64,000 nt of DNA from Zygnema cylindricum (GCA_037447655.1 JBBHKE010002370.1:102320-166319); one strand, 5' to 3'. Numbered from the stretch's first letter, positions 34,801 to 48,100 are shown. The notes: generated from the letters alone by a model not told the origin. Program-made: numbers and translations.

Positions 34801-35703
34801 AATACCAGAACAAGAGCATGAATACATTTCTGTGGACTCAGTGGAAATCGAAGAACCTGATCAACAATTATTGTTGCCACAAGAGTTCCTCAACTCCTTA
34901 ACGATCAGTGGCATCCCACCGCACAACCTCAAACTAAAAACAGGTATATCGATTATTCTCCTGACCTCATTATCAGACAGTAATTTAAGTCTCTAAATAT
35001 CGATATGAAAATTTATATAATCGATTATTCACAATCCATTATGCTTATGTTTAAATCAAGATTAACTTAAATAACATAGTTATATCTTAAATACATTATA
35101 TAACATAAAATCAAATTAATGCAAGCTCATGTGGTTATTTATCTTTTGAAACATCGGTAAAAATATGCGCAATTTGTAATTTCGATAATAAAAATCATAT
35201 TAACAGAAAATGTATAATCAGATATCGAATACATGTTAATTAACGTTTATCTATTTGAAACAGGTACACCTATCATTCTACTGCGTAATATCATCAATGG
35301 TGAAAAGGGACTTTGTAATGGAACCAAACTCCGAGTAGTGGGTCTTTCCAAAAATTGCATTCACGCAAGAATACTCACTGGTGTTGCACGAAACACCGAA
35401 ATTTTTATTCCATGTATACCGATGATCAGCAACGAAAAAACTTTGCCATTCCAAATCAAACGACGACAATTTCCAGTACAATTGAGATTTGCTTTGACAA
35501 GCAACAAAGCACAAAGACAATCTATACACCACTTGGGTCTTTATTTGCCCCAATCAGTGTTTGCACACAGACAACTATATGTGGCATTGTCGCGGGTCAC
35601 TTCACGCGCCAATGTAAAAGTGTTGATTGAAGAAGCGATACTTGAGGATGAAAACGGAACGTATACCAAGAATGTTGTTTACAAAAATGTTATTAATGCA
35701 TAG
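31861..35703 (+). pseudogene. Helitron Rep/helicase (RepHel)
   Basis: Begins abruptly in AIYDPLQYPLLFPYGELGWHF. Rep part: ALRKPDLFITVTCNPNWKEI, then KRGLPHAHLL (one stop precedes it near 32557). Central part 32635-33876: IPDPMNKKLYKTVTTCMMHGPCG-like text, VVPYNPWFLHKYNCHINVE, KYLYNYVYKGHD. C-terminal PIF1-type helicase: Walker A GPGGTGKS near 34025, Walker B VWDEVSMSH near 34260, then, after a frameshift near 34572, LPKDIVLHRTND and, beyond an intron, PIILLRNI and LYVALSRVTSRANVKVLI. Several frameshifts and stops make it a pseudogene, but the helicase half is well kept. Confidence 0.93.
34944..35263 (+). other. Intron in the Helitron helicase gene
   Basis: AAAACAG|GTATATCG ... TTTGAAACAG|GTACACC. 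Removing 320 bp joins KLKT to GTPIILLRN in frame, as expected for the conserved Helitron helicase motif. The insert is AT-rich and non-coding. Confidence 0.8.
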
Positions 35704-36231
35704 TGTATATCGGTTGAATTATAAGTGACACAAGTAGACAAATGATATGTTAAGGTTATGATTTGAAAAACATATTGTGTAATATAACTCACCAACATAA
35801 AATCTGTAGCTAAAAATAAACATTTGATTTCCGACAATTACACATAGATATAGGAGGAGAATTGTTAGTTAAATATTAGTTAGTCAGCTGAAATTGTTAG
35901 AGCAACTCACCAGTAAAAGCTATTACCAAGGTAACACTCAGTCGTCAATAAACCCATTTAGTCTCAATTTTGATATTCCTATAGGGAAATAAACTAAATA
36001 TGATTATGAACTTCAAAACATATTTGTTTGAACAGAATGACATCTCACATGGGACATTCTCTCGGTTTAAAATTGTCTATATTTGTGCTGTAAATCAAAA
36101 CACCCTATGGTTGTTTTTCCCACATATATAAATTACATTTGTATAGTTTATCAAAAGACCCACCTGCAGTTGTTCCCAAATATCAGTATATAAAAACTCA
36201 AAACGAGCATAAACGCACACAACACGAACCT

Positions 36232-36248
36232 TGCCCGTGTAACGGGCA
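36232..36248 (+). other. Hairpin, candidate Helitron 3' end
   Basis: TGCCCG-TGTAA-CGGGCA followed by TTTTTGTCTTG. Helitron 3' ends have such a GC hairpin shortly before CTRR, but no exact CTRR is present here. Confidence 0.4.
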
Positions 36249-36990
36249 TTTTTGTCTTGTTTCACGAAAACGTGAGAAATCTCTGAGGGCGCCACATCAA
36301 CTCGCACTCGCCGCCTCTCACCGTACAATTATGCGACGTCACGAACAATTTGGAAAATCACAGATTGTAGACGTTGGCAACCGTCACGCGTATGTCAGCG
36401 TATACAATCGTCACAACCTTAAGTTTTAATTCCGTTTTTACACAGGGACACTTGAAATCCGGGTCCGCCGGATCTGCGCTAAAAGACAAAGTTTTTTCTC
36501 TATGTTATAAGTACATGGAGACGCACCCTTAGGCATTTAGCAAAAGGTGGGGGATATGACATGATACGGACGGCGCCGTGAATTTCGCGATACTTCCGAC
36601 GTTCGGCTGCATTGGTGCCGGGCAGTCGGTTATTTTTGCCGAGCAGTCACCTTTGTTTTTTTAGGCCACCGCCACCGCAACTTGTGCGATTCTTCCGTCG
36701 TTCTGCAACCAGCCAATCACAAACGTGGAAAAAAACGTAGCGTGACAGACGGCCGGGCAGACAAACAGCGCGGTTAGTGATATCGATAACGAAAATTCAA
36801 ACCGCCGATAGAGTTCAGAGAAGCCTACCGTTTTGGGATAAAACGCAACAAACAAAGTGCGAATGGCTCTACATCCGACGGCCAGGATCCATGCGTGTCT
36901 GGTCACTTTTTTGGCTTCTGTTCATGAGTGTACGGCTAATATTTACAAATTCAAACGAATCGATCACAAGTACATCAACAACCATGTCGT
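36249..36990. other. Stretch without recognised genes
   Basis: No supported coding region. It has several GTACGG-type words. Near 36880-36940 lies a diverged relative of the following 58-bp unit. Confidence 0.5.
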
Positions 36991-37106
36991 ACTTTTCTGT
37001 AGTTCCGCCAGCCGGGATCCATACTGGCTATTCATTTGGGTTCGGTTCACTTTTCTGTAGTTCCGCCAGCCGGGATCCATACTGGCTATTCATTTGGGTT
37101 CGGTTC
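36991..37106 (+). repeat. Perfect 58-bp tandem duplication
   Basis: 36991-37048 and 37049-37106 are identical (start ACTTTTCTGTAGTTCCGCC, end TTCGGTTC). A third, diverged copy precedes them near 36880-36940. Confidence 0.95.
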
Positions 37107-37790
37107 ATGAGATGTACGGCAAATATGTACAGAGACCTAATACAGGTTACAAGTACAGCGAGAACTATGTACTTTTTTACAACGACAGTACAGTAGCAAG
37201 TGAGAATCTTCAGTCTACGTCATCATCCTTTGGTATAGCCGTACAAATAGTCGGGTCTGAATAATCCCCTAAAGATTTTATGTACGAAACACTCGTCCTA
37301 ACGGTGTAATCTGTTACGTAGCAGCGTGGGAATCCCATGTGGCTCGCGTCATGAATGATTAGCAGGCATCGTCATTGCCACGTCCTGTTATGTACTTTAC
37401 AGCTTCCAGCTGAACAATAATGGAAAGTACAGTAGAAACGTTTGTCGATCTGTGAAAAAGTCCGTACTTTTCACGTGACCACCGCAGAAAACCGTCCTTG
37501 AACTTCGCGATTTCCTTGTCCGTCTGAAGTTCTGAACCGTCCGATTGGATTCATTCGAAATGTTAGGGGGTGATCTTTTCAAATACGCTGTATGCATAGA
37601 ACGCCTGGTTTGTTGTCCAACGAAGTCAGCTATTACACGGTTTGTGGATGAACAGCAGAAATCGGTACATTGCATTTTGCATCATGAATAACTATGAGCT
37701 TATTTAGAGTACTAACTTTTTAAAGGTAAGAAAATTTGACAAGCCCTGGAAGTCTGGAACCCTCTTGTTACATCCGATGAATCGTCGGAA
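37107..37790. other. Upstream region of the polyubiquitin gene
   Basis: No ORF with family resemblance. Probably promoter-distal sequence. Confidence 0.4.
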
Positions 37791-37794
37791 CACG

Positions 37795-37888
37795 GAACTT
37801 TCGCCGGTTTCACCAACCAGGAAACTGCTCAGAGCCGTCCTTTTCCTTACCGATCGACGGCTGAGGATTGGCTCTATCCGAATATATA
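37795..37888 (+). promoter_or_regulatory. Likely polyubiquitin core promoter
   Basis: TATATA at 37883-37888, about 133 bp before the ATG, with a pyrimidine-rich leader after it. A two-unit heat-shock-type element GAACTTTC lies at 37795-37802. Polyubiquitin genes are often stress-induced, but this element is minimal. Confidence 0.5.
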
Positions 37889-38011
37889 GTGACTCTCCAG
37901 CTCGAGAGAAATTCATTCAGTACTTGCAATTACCATCTATCTTCACACAGCTTCTTCTCTTTGTTATTCTCCTATTTCTCCTTTTCCCTCCGAGGTATCT
38001 TGTAAAGTTAG

Positions 38012-39394
<1,383 letters not shown>

Positions 39395-40532
39395 ATTGTA
39401 TAGTGAGATGTAGTTTCATAGAGATGGGCTGATGACTAAGGTAGAATTTGAGCTGTTTTTGTACATGTAAATCCCTAATAAGTGATGTTTTTGAAATGTA
39501 CACGAAAAGCTTCCTTTTCCTCATAGTTGTGTTGCACTTGCAGTTGCTTTCTTTTGTGTGAGTTTGTTTGCAATCTACTTTGTTATTTTTCAGCTCTGAA
39601 TTTTCACATAACTTGGATGAAGCTCATAGATGGACTTTTCATTTCATGCTTTGTCAAAATGTGAAACTGTTTCTAGTGTGACTTTTTTAATATTTTCTTC
39701 TTTTACAATTTAGATGAGTATATTTGTAAGTGTAAAACACTCTTGCATACCGCCTTCACATATCTTTTATCAAAGAATCTAAACCTAAAACATTCATTCG
39801 ACCCAAAACCTTATCAGTGTGAATAGCACTAATCAGGTAATGACTTGTAGAGTGTCAATTCATCACTTATTGTAACAATGGTGAAGTAGCTGTTCCAGAA
39901 TAGTTACCCTAAATAGGACAAGTTACTGGTTGACTGCATTGCACTTTTCCTGGGTTTGTCACTTGAAGGTGGCCAATAAGATGAGCAATTCAGGATGAAG
40001 AAACAGCCGGAAGTCGATGAAATAGGCAGGAAAAGTTCCTCTTGCTTTAAAAATATAGCCACAGAATCTTCAAACGGTTGAAAACTACTATTTACATATT
40101 TCTTTTCAAAGCAAGTAGTGATATCATATGCTCATGATTGTAACAGCAACACTCATTGCCAATCATACTCGAAGGAATTACTTATCTACTGAGAATACAA
40201 CAGAAATTTCAAACTGCGCCATTCTATTTATTTACTCACAACATAGCACGAATTTTGGACTGCAGCTGCATTTAGTCAAAAAAAAAAAAAAAAAATGGGG
40301 GGCTGACGTTATTAAAAAGCGCGATGGGTAACCATACGAGTCCATAGAAACAAAATGAAGTAGAATTGCAAAAACTGAAAAAACTACATGACTACGAAAT
40401 AAACAAAAAGGAAAATCAAGGCAAAACCGACTAAAATACGAAAGAATGGCAGGGAAATCGAAACACCCTAAAAAGCAAAACCCCGCAAACAACACATCAA
40501 AGGAAAAAACTAACACCAACATAACTAAAAAT
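39395..40532. other. 3' flank of the polyubiquitin gene
   Basis: Probable 3' UTR in the first 150 bp, then AT-rich sequence with no recognised gene. A run of 18 A starts near 40279. Confidence 0.45.
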
Positions 40533-41390
40533 CTACGGAAAGCAACCACGTAAGTCCCCGAATCCCGGAGGAGCACGAGGAGGAAGTTCCGGAACACGCC
40601 GTCGATCCATAACGGCAATAGACGATCGAAGTAACATAGAAGCCAACACCCGTTGTAGAGCCACGGAAAAACGTTGACGAAAAAAAGAAGTAAGGACTGA
40701 AACAGAAGGGCTCCCAGGTCCCCACCTCTCGAACGAGCGCCGACCACAAGTACGGAAAAACTCGACCAAAGCCACACCCACACAACCAAATATCTCAACC
40801 GCCATCGGAATGAAGCCATCCATAGCGTCGCGACAGGCATAATCACGCTCCTTTCTTTTAGCCGCGTCACGGGCGGCCACTCCCACATGCCGAGCCGCTT
40901 GGGTGACGACTGTAGTTGAGGTAGGGTTCGCCAAAACAATATCACCAAATGTACGACGCGCACCGACAAGGTCAATCCGACGCGAAGAAATAATGTGAGA
41001 GACCTCCCGACGAACAGAAAATCCCCCCTCAGAAGCGATAGTAGCAATGGTGTCTCGGATCGTGTCGTGCGCCCGAATCAACTCGCCCCCGTGGGAGCAA
41101 CGAAGCAAATGGACCCCGTCGGGCTCGAGAACGTGGCCACAGGAGCAAACGAGTGAGCCAAGCAAAGGTGGGTGAGGGAGGCCAAGCCGGAACCTAAGGG
41201 CCGTCGTGAACTGAGCCGGGGTGAAACGAAGAGTAGACAAGATAGGGACAGCCAATAGCCAAGCTCCAGAGCCAGGTCCACCACAAGACAGGAAGCGTGC
41301 ACGCGAAGAATCGGAAGGAAGCGCCTCGAGAAGCTCGGATTTAATAGTGGCGACAACCCGATCAGAAATGGATTCCAGATCTCTATATTG
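40533..41390 (-). pseudogene. C-terminal part of a non-LTR retrotransposon (LINE) ORF2
   Basis: The minus-strand frame reads ESISDRVVATIKSELLEALP, RARFLSCGGPGSGAWLLAVP and ALRFRLGLPHPPLLGSLVC. A CCHC-like zinc motif (CSCGHVLEPDGVHLLRC) and a PD-(D/E)XK-like stretch follow: HDTIRDTIATIASEGGFSVR, RRIDLVGARRTFGDIVLANP, and GFIPMAVEIFG. This order of zinc finger plus restriction-like endonuclease is known at the C-terminus of some LINE ORF2 proteins, where it cuts target DNA. The RT domain is absent, so this is a 3' fragment. The last frame ends at 40533. Confidence 0.7.
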
Positions 41391-42020
41391 TCAATGCAAA
41401 GGAATTCAACAAAATCTTTGTAGATAAAACTGTTCATATTCACATCTGTGCAACCTCTGACCTCAGTCGGTTACAAGACTGTCTCTCGAAACATTCATTG
41501 CCGTTCTAATATTACCCTTACAATGTTATGTGTACTACCATATATTGCATATAAAGTTAAACACAGTGACAGTGATGTCCCATCCATCAGTTATATGGTT
41601 CACTTCTTGAAGAATTCTTCTTCTGGGAGGTTTTAGGGTTTTTGGGACGTTTGAATCCTAGAAGTTTCTACTTGCTTGAAAGAGCTTCGTGTTGCAGCGT
41701 AGTTGTTGTGCTCCATAAGAGGGAATTCAATTATTGGTTTGTTTTTCTGCATTTAGTTTTCCTGCAATGTACTCCGAGTACTTCGGGGTTTTAGCATAAA
41801 TTTTGATGAGGCAAACAGTAAAAATCGTATGGTTGCATTTCTGAAAATTCGAAGCAGAGGAAGAATTTCAAGATGTCTGAAAGTTAAAATTACCTCAAAT
41901 TGAGAGGTACTACGGGTGAAAGATAAACCCAATTTGATACTTTTGCTTGGTTATGAGAGAAATACAGTCCACTCTAGAAACTCCAGTACAGTACAGTAGT
42001 CCTTGTAGAGTGCTAAGGTA
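41391..42020. other. Stretch without recognised genes
   Basis: No supported feature between the LINE fragment and the nested MITE complex. Confidence 0.5.
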
Positions 42021-42062
42021 CACCGTGCATTGCTATTAGTGTTAATGTTTTTTCCGCCACTA

Positions 42063-43797
42063 GGGGGTGTCCCCATGTTTTTAAGTATCTACTTTTCTCT
42101 GTCTTTTTGCCCTAAAATTCAGGGAACTTTGACAAAAACTTTAGCCGTACGAAAAAATCATTTTTACCAAAGTAGAGTGAACGTCAATTCATACTTTGAA
42201 TGTGCGGCGTGTTTGTCGTCATGTGAATGCATTTTGGCGTTTTCCCCTTTTCGACCCCCGGGCAAGAGAATCCAGCCCAAAAAAAAACTTCTTCCAAAAT
42301 CACCTCAAGGGGGTGATTTTAGTTCAAGTACCGCCCAAACAGCGAATGAAAAACGACCACGCACGCGCCACACGATTTGTAAAATTTTAGGACGAAAGAG
42401 AGTCCTCGCTATTTTTCTCCGTGCCCGTCACGCGCTATATACGGAAAAAAAATTGCAGGGGTCTTGGACCTCCACTTTCAATCATGGGTCCTTTGCAAAA
42501 AAATTCGCCGTCGTCGCCTCTCCTCTCTCCCTCTCCCACCATCGCTTGTATCTCACACTTTTTAAAATGAGACACGACAATATTGGTATAAAATGAAAGA
42601 TATTTTAAAAATACTTTTTTCTGAAAAATTTTAGGTTATTTTTTAATGGCAAGTTGAGTGAGAAAAGTAGAAAAAACGAAATCGGAAAACCATGGCGGAA
42701 AGTTCTTGAATCCGTGACGTCGACGTTGTCACAAGCGAGCGTGACGTCACAATGTCACCAAACCCTAAACATCTACACCGCGAATCGTAATTAGAGTAAT
42801 GAAAAAATTAGAGTACAAAAACTAAAAAAAAAAAATTGAGTAGTGAACGCTAATTTATGTGATAAAGCTTTTTCAACTATGAAGTTTACTCTAATTTATT
42901 TAAGTACTCTAATTTGGCACGCTAATATCCTCTACTGTAAATAAGGTATTCGTACAGAATTTGGCAAAACGTACAGTTTATCGTCACTATGACGTTTGCA
43001 CTACGCGGTTTGTTAAAACGCAGTTACATGATAGCGGCCTGTATTAAATCATTATTTGTACTTTTTTACTTAATAAAGTACAATTTTGCACGGTCGGAGG
43101 TCGTCCGTACTCCACACTATTTAAAACGAACCTATATTAGAATTAAAAACGCTAATTGAACTTTACCTTAAATAGAATAATGAAAAAATTAGAATCGTCT
43201 ACTCTATTTCATGTGATAGAGTTGAAATTTCGAGCGACCGAATTAGAGTAATTTACTCTAATTACGATTCGCGGTGTACAGTTTCACAAAAATCTAGACG
43301 TCTACCACTGTCGCTGTTTTTGTTGGCGTCACCAATCGTCGGAAGTTTCGTAGTCGTCTTCAATCGTCACAATTTGTGCCTACGTCTACAACCGTCACAT
43401 GTCAAAGTTCCGATTTCATTTTCGCACATTGGAACCATAGTTCAAAAGTAGGCGTTTTTATGGTAGGACTTTGGTCGGCGCCTTTATCGTAAGTTGTGTT
43501 ATGGGCTTTTCATGTGATCCTCTTAGATCGCTACTTTGATCAGCGACCGTCCGATCGTCCGAATTTGACGGTGTAAATAAAAAATTTTGGTCCGAATGTT
43601 TTAATTGGTCCGAATAGGTCCGAATACAATATGGGTCTTAAGGTCATATTGTATGTTTTGCATACAATAGGCATATTGTATGGGCCTACTTTCACCTACT
43701 TTGAACTATGATTGGGACGCTCTTCAAAGTTTTACGGCGAATCTTCACTATAGTCCAAAATACTTTATCAAAGTACCAATTATATGGGGACACCCCC
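42063..43797. mobile_element. Harbinger-like element A (1735 bp)
   Basis: Terminal inverted repeats GGGGGTGTCCCCAT and complement, flanked by CTA (left) and TTA (right). The empty site CCACTTAAAACATC is seen near 63496-63509. It is non-coding and contains MITE M1. It shares interior text (CCCTCTCCCAC, CATGGCGGAA, GACGTCACA) with element B at 59645 in opposite orientation. Confidence 0.82.
42776..43276. mobile_element. MITE M1 (501 bp), TA target site
   Basis: Terminal inverted repeats CACCGCGAATCGTAATTAG, flanked by TA on both sides. The empty site AAACATCTACAATGTCAC is present (reverse strand) near 59875-59893 in element B. A TA duplication and AT-rich body fit a Tc1/mariner-derived (Stowaway-like) MITE. 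Confidence 0.88.
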
Positions 43798-43961
43798 TTA
43801 AAAACATCTTTTCTCCGTACACATTAAGCAGATTGTTCATCAACGGTTGCGATTGAAAGGCGAGATGCTCATCTTCCGATTGCCAGCCTTGGACAAGTGC
43901 GTACGGATAAAATATGATTTAGGTGGCGGAGAAAACATTTCACCAATAGCGATACACGGTG

Positions 43962-44740
43962 TGGTATGCAAGAGGACTTTACAATGAATGATGTTTCAAT
44001 TTCTCGTCTGACCTAACTTTTAAATCAGTGGAATGAAGCTGAGCAACAACTGGTGGCGATGAAGTATATTTATCCTGTCGTACGAGATGTGCTAATTGCA
44101 GGAGGTGCCAGTCTTAGAGTTTTGTGGTTAAACAGGTGTTAAGACTATAAATGATAATCAGTTGTGTTTAAACAGGTGTTAAAATTAAATAAAATAATCC
44201 ATTTTGTATCTAATCAAGTTCTCAAAATAAAATATACTAAATCCCCACCAGTAATAAAGTGGTCATCAAGCTCAATCCCATGCAAAAAAAAAGAAGAGCA
44301 ACAGATTCTGATGAGAGTTGAATTAAGAGACCATAATGAGAAATTTCACCAAGGCTATAAATGACAGAAAACCACATACATATATTGATAGAATACATTA
44401 TTGATAGAATACATATGTATGGAAAAACGGAATTGCCATATATTATATAGCGTTATCTTTGAACCATCCCTTAGAATCCTTATTTACCAATCAAATCCTA
44501 AAGAAAGACAACGCTTATATCTGACCTTCCTCATTTGAAAAAACAAACAAACAGAAAAACAGAGATATAAACTCAAAAGACTAAAAACAAATACTCGCAA
44601 AATCTTCTTACAAACAACCACACATCAACAATTACAAGAATACCAAGAACATTCTAAAAGCCACCAAAAAAAAAACCAAAACTCCTTGTTTCCATATACT
44701 CGACAACTTTTCCATCATGTGGTTTTAATAAAGCTTGTCC
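43962..44740. other. Stretch without recognised genes
   Basis: AT-rich; probably includes sequence downstream of the HDA14-like gene. GTGTTAA(G/A)A(C/T)TA-type text is repeated near 44137-44190. Confidence 0.45.
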
Positions 44741-44742
44741 CC

Positions 44743-44830
44743 ATTACCATTACCATTGCTATTATCATAATTATAATTATTATTACCAGTATCATTACAG
44801 TTACAATTATCATTATCATTAAAATTATCA
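44743..44830. repeat. ATT/ATC-rich simple repeat
   Basis: Imperfect ATTACC, ATTATC and ATTATT units just downstream of the HDA14-like stop codon, so probably in its 3' UTR. Confidence 0.8.
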
Positions 44831-44852
44831 TTCCTTCTGTTTTCCTTTAGTT

Positions 44853-45153
44853 TCACAACGAATGAATACTTCGAATTTTATCTACACTCGACCGAACTAT
44901 CAAACTCGGTTCGTCGTAAAGCAACGCCGGATTATCTACTTTCAGAGAAATACTCGGTAACCCTAAAAAAGCTCGAAAAGTGTCCGAAACACTATTAGAA
45001 AGAGACTTTAAATCGTAGCCTCCCTCTAAAAAGAACACAATTCTCCCTCCACAAAATTGCTTAGCAAGTTCTTGAAGGGAAGTAGTCAACCGATGATAAG
45101 TTCCCGTGGTGAATTGGAGACCGGCCAAAGGATCTAAAAAATGAGCATCGTAT
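44853..45153 (-). CDS. HDA14: HDA14-like exon 8 (C-terminus)
   Basis: [52 protein letters not shown], ending IRSIHSL-stop. Acceptor ATTATCAG. The intron just upstream is in-frame open for about 79 codons of Phe/Pro/Ser-rich minisatellite, so retention of that part would not stop translation at once. Confidence 0.92.
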
Positions 45154-48100
45154 CTGATAATGGGAGTCGAAAAAAAACAAAAAGAGAGTCGACGGAAAAT
45201 TTGGAAGTCGAAATTGGGAGTTTGAAGAAAATGGGAGTTGAAAAGAAACGGGAGTTGAAAAGAAATGGGCGTCAAGAGTTGAAAGAAATTGAAGTCGAAA
45301 AAATTTGGGAGTCGGAAAAATATGGGAGTCGAGAAAAAAAATTCGGGAGTTGAAAGAAAATGGAAGTCAAAAACCAAACAAAAAAACATTATCAGTAGTG
45401 ATTGGAAAAGGTCAGAAAAGTTGTTTATGATTCATATCTTAGAAATATATATGTTTGTGGGCAAATAAAAAGGGATAAAATTGTTTCAAGAGCAAGTAAG
45501 CTTAGGTATGTTGTAAGAAAAAAATATATACATTTTTTTAGAACTCAAAGCCAAATAAGTTATATCATATTAAATAACAGAAATTTTAGAAACCAACTTC
45601 TGCGAGTGGAAAGAAGTTTGAGATTTGAATATCAGAAGTCCCACTTATGTATAATAAATATTTAAGAAAATAATCTCACGAGGGAGTTTTTGTACTGAAA
45701 TGAAGTTCAGCTAAAAACAAGACAAAAAAAAAAAAGAGTTTTAACTTGGAATACTGATTTATAGCTTTCAAACAGATTCTTAGCGAAAAAAAAAAAGAAA
45801 TGGTTTACGATCAATAAAGAAACTGCCTTAATCAAATTTTATCCATTACTTCAAAATTTCCGAAAAAGCTTCCAAAGAAGTTTAGAGCAACTTCAAAAAA
45901 AAAACACCGAAAAAGGAAAAAAAAAAAAAAACGAAAATGAAAAAAAAAAACAAAAGAGAAACAAAGAGAAGGAAAGAAGAAAAACACAAATGACATACAA
46001 AAATACCCGAGGTCAAGACGAGAAAAACTTGTCCAACATATTTAAACATCACAACATAAATGTGAAAGCAACAAGTCTCAAACCGGAGACAATCAAACCA
46101 GTCTCAACCCACACCAATTATGGTGTACAACCACCATTCATAATCGAACATTCACAACCAACAAAGGCTCGACCAGCATCCACACTAATAACAGTAAAAC
46201 AGACTCTGAACTCGTACTAAAGGAAATCCACATTAATAATGGTACAACGGAACTATTTAGTACACCTACCCACACTAGTAAAGGTGAAATAGACTGTATA
46301 CTCATCCAAAAGGGAAACCCACACTCGTAACTGTAAAACGGTCGATATAAAATCCACACTAACAATGGTAAACAAACTAAATACGAACCACACTAGAAAC
46401 AGTAAAACCGACTTCCACACTAATAATGGGGAAGTGACTATATACAATCCGCATTTATAACAGTAAAACAGACTACATTTGATCCACACCAACAACGGTA
46501 CACAGGACTGCATAGAACCCACATTTACAACAGTAAAAGGGATCATACACAATCCACACTGAAAGCGGTAAAAGGACTATACAACCCACATTTACAACAG
46601 TAAAAACGGACTGCATAACATCCACACTAATAATTGTAAAGAGCATAGTGGAAAATGAACTCACCCCGCAGAAACCAAAATAATGTCCGGTTTGAACCTT
46701 TGAATGGCCGGAGCCATGACTTCCTCCATCACCATGGCCATGGCCTCGTCTCCCGACCCTCCCGGTAAAGGGAGATTCAAAGTGCTTCCCTCTCCCTCTC
46801 CCTCCCCTACCTCCTCCATCTTTCCAGTCCCGGGGTAGCTTCCGGCCTGCCCAGCCAGATATGTGGAGTCACAGTTACCGTAATTTGATTTTTTCGAGGG
46901 CATTGAAGGGCCTGAAAGGGGTCGGGGGTCAGGGGTATTCTAGGATTCTCGAGGATTTTTAGGTCTTCTGGCATGGACAGGGCGTTATGGGAGGAGGAAC
47001 AAGAGAAACCGAAAAGAGGGATGGAACAGGTTTACAGAGGAAGAGGTAACAGGGAAGAGGGCAAAGCGAGAGAGGGAGATGGAGAGAGGGGGAGACAACG
47101 AGCGAGGGAGGGCATAAGAGATAAAGAGCCGGAGAGAGGGAGAGGGAGAGAGAGATGGAACAGGGATGATGGCCGGGAGAGGGATGGCGCGATTGAGAGG
47201 AAGAACCAAGGATGGAGGGAGGAGTTGAGAGGATAGGAGAAACGAGGATGGGAGAGAGGGAGAGGACATGAGTGAGAGATGAGTGAGTGATGGGGAGAGT
47301 GATAAAGATGCGAGATGATAAAGATGAAAGGAAAAAGAGGCAAAGAGGAGAGTAAAGGAAGGAAAGAGGAGAATAGAAAAGGAAAAGATGGAGAGGAAGA
47401 GAAAGATTAGACATGACGAGAAGATGACAGGATTATATGACATGATGCATATTTGATATGACAGTGACATGATTATTTATATGATATTTTGAGCGATTAT
47501 TTTATATGATATTATTTTATGATGGAGATGGATCATATATAAGATGATATGATCAATAAACTCAGTTCAAGAATCAAACGTCCACCTCCCAAACATCCGC
47601 ATCCGGTGGATCAAAATCGACACATCACTCTCTTCAACTGGGCAATTTACATATTTGATGGCTATCAATGTCAATAACATCGACCATGGGGACCGGTGGA
47701 CCTAAGGGCGGACGAGAGCAAAGCCAGCTGGTGAAGATCCTGCGGAGATCTTGGAAGCGGCCACCTGGCAGGTTTAAGGAGGTTTTAAGGAGGTTTGAGA
47801 TGGTTTTAAGGAGGTTTAAGGAGGTTTAAGAAGGTTTAAGAAGGTTTAAGGAGGTTTTGGATGGTTAAAGAAGGTTTAAGAAGGCTTAAGAAGGTTTAAG
47901 AAGGTTTAAGATGGTCGGTAATTTTTGTTCGGACAGGTTTCAAAAGGCTTAAAATGGTGAATATCTTTCTTCAAGGACAAGGATGTTGGTTTTAGGTTTG
48001 TGAAGCCTTCAGAACACTCAAGATGGTAAGTGATTTCTTTTTTCTTTTTAGGAACAAGGATATTGGTTTCGGATTTGTAAAGCTTTCAGAGGTTTAAGTT

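Larger units (their letters stand above)
31858..36248 (+). mobile_element. Helitron, 5' truncated
   Basis: Contains a broken Rep/helicase gene to 35703 and, 0.5 kb further, a hairpin that may be the 3' terminus (36232-36248). The 5' part is replaced by E5. Families of this type move by rolling circle and insert between A and T. Confidence 0.75.
42021..43961. mobile_element. TA-type MITE (outer), split by a Harbinger-like insertion
   Basis: Left end TA|CACCGTGCATTGCTATTAG and right end AATAGCGATACACGGTG form terminal inverted repeats related to the CACCGCGAATCG family. The right TA is mutated to TG. A relative at 63457 reads through the insertion point without interruption. Confidence 0.7.

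Noticed and set aside
40279-40296. A18 run as the poly(A) tail of the LINE fragment
   Set aside because: The fragment is on the minus strand, so its tail would be a T run on the plus strand. The A run has the wrong polarity.
42030-42596. 188-residue open frame in element A
   Set aside because: It covers the TIR and non-coding interior, is not kept in the related element B, and has no family motif.
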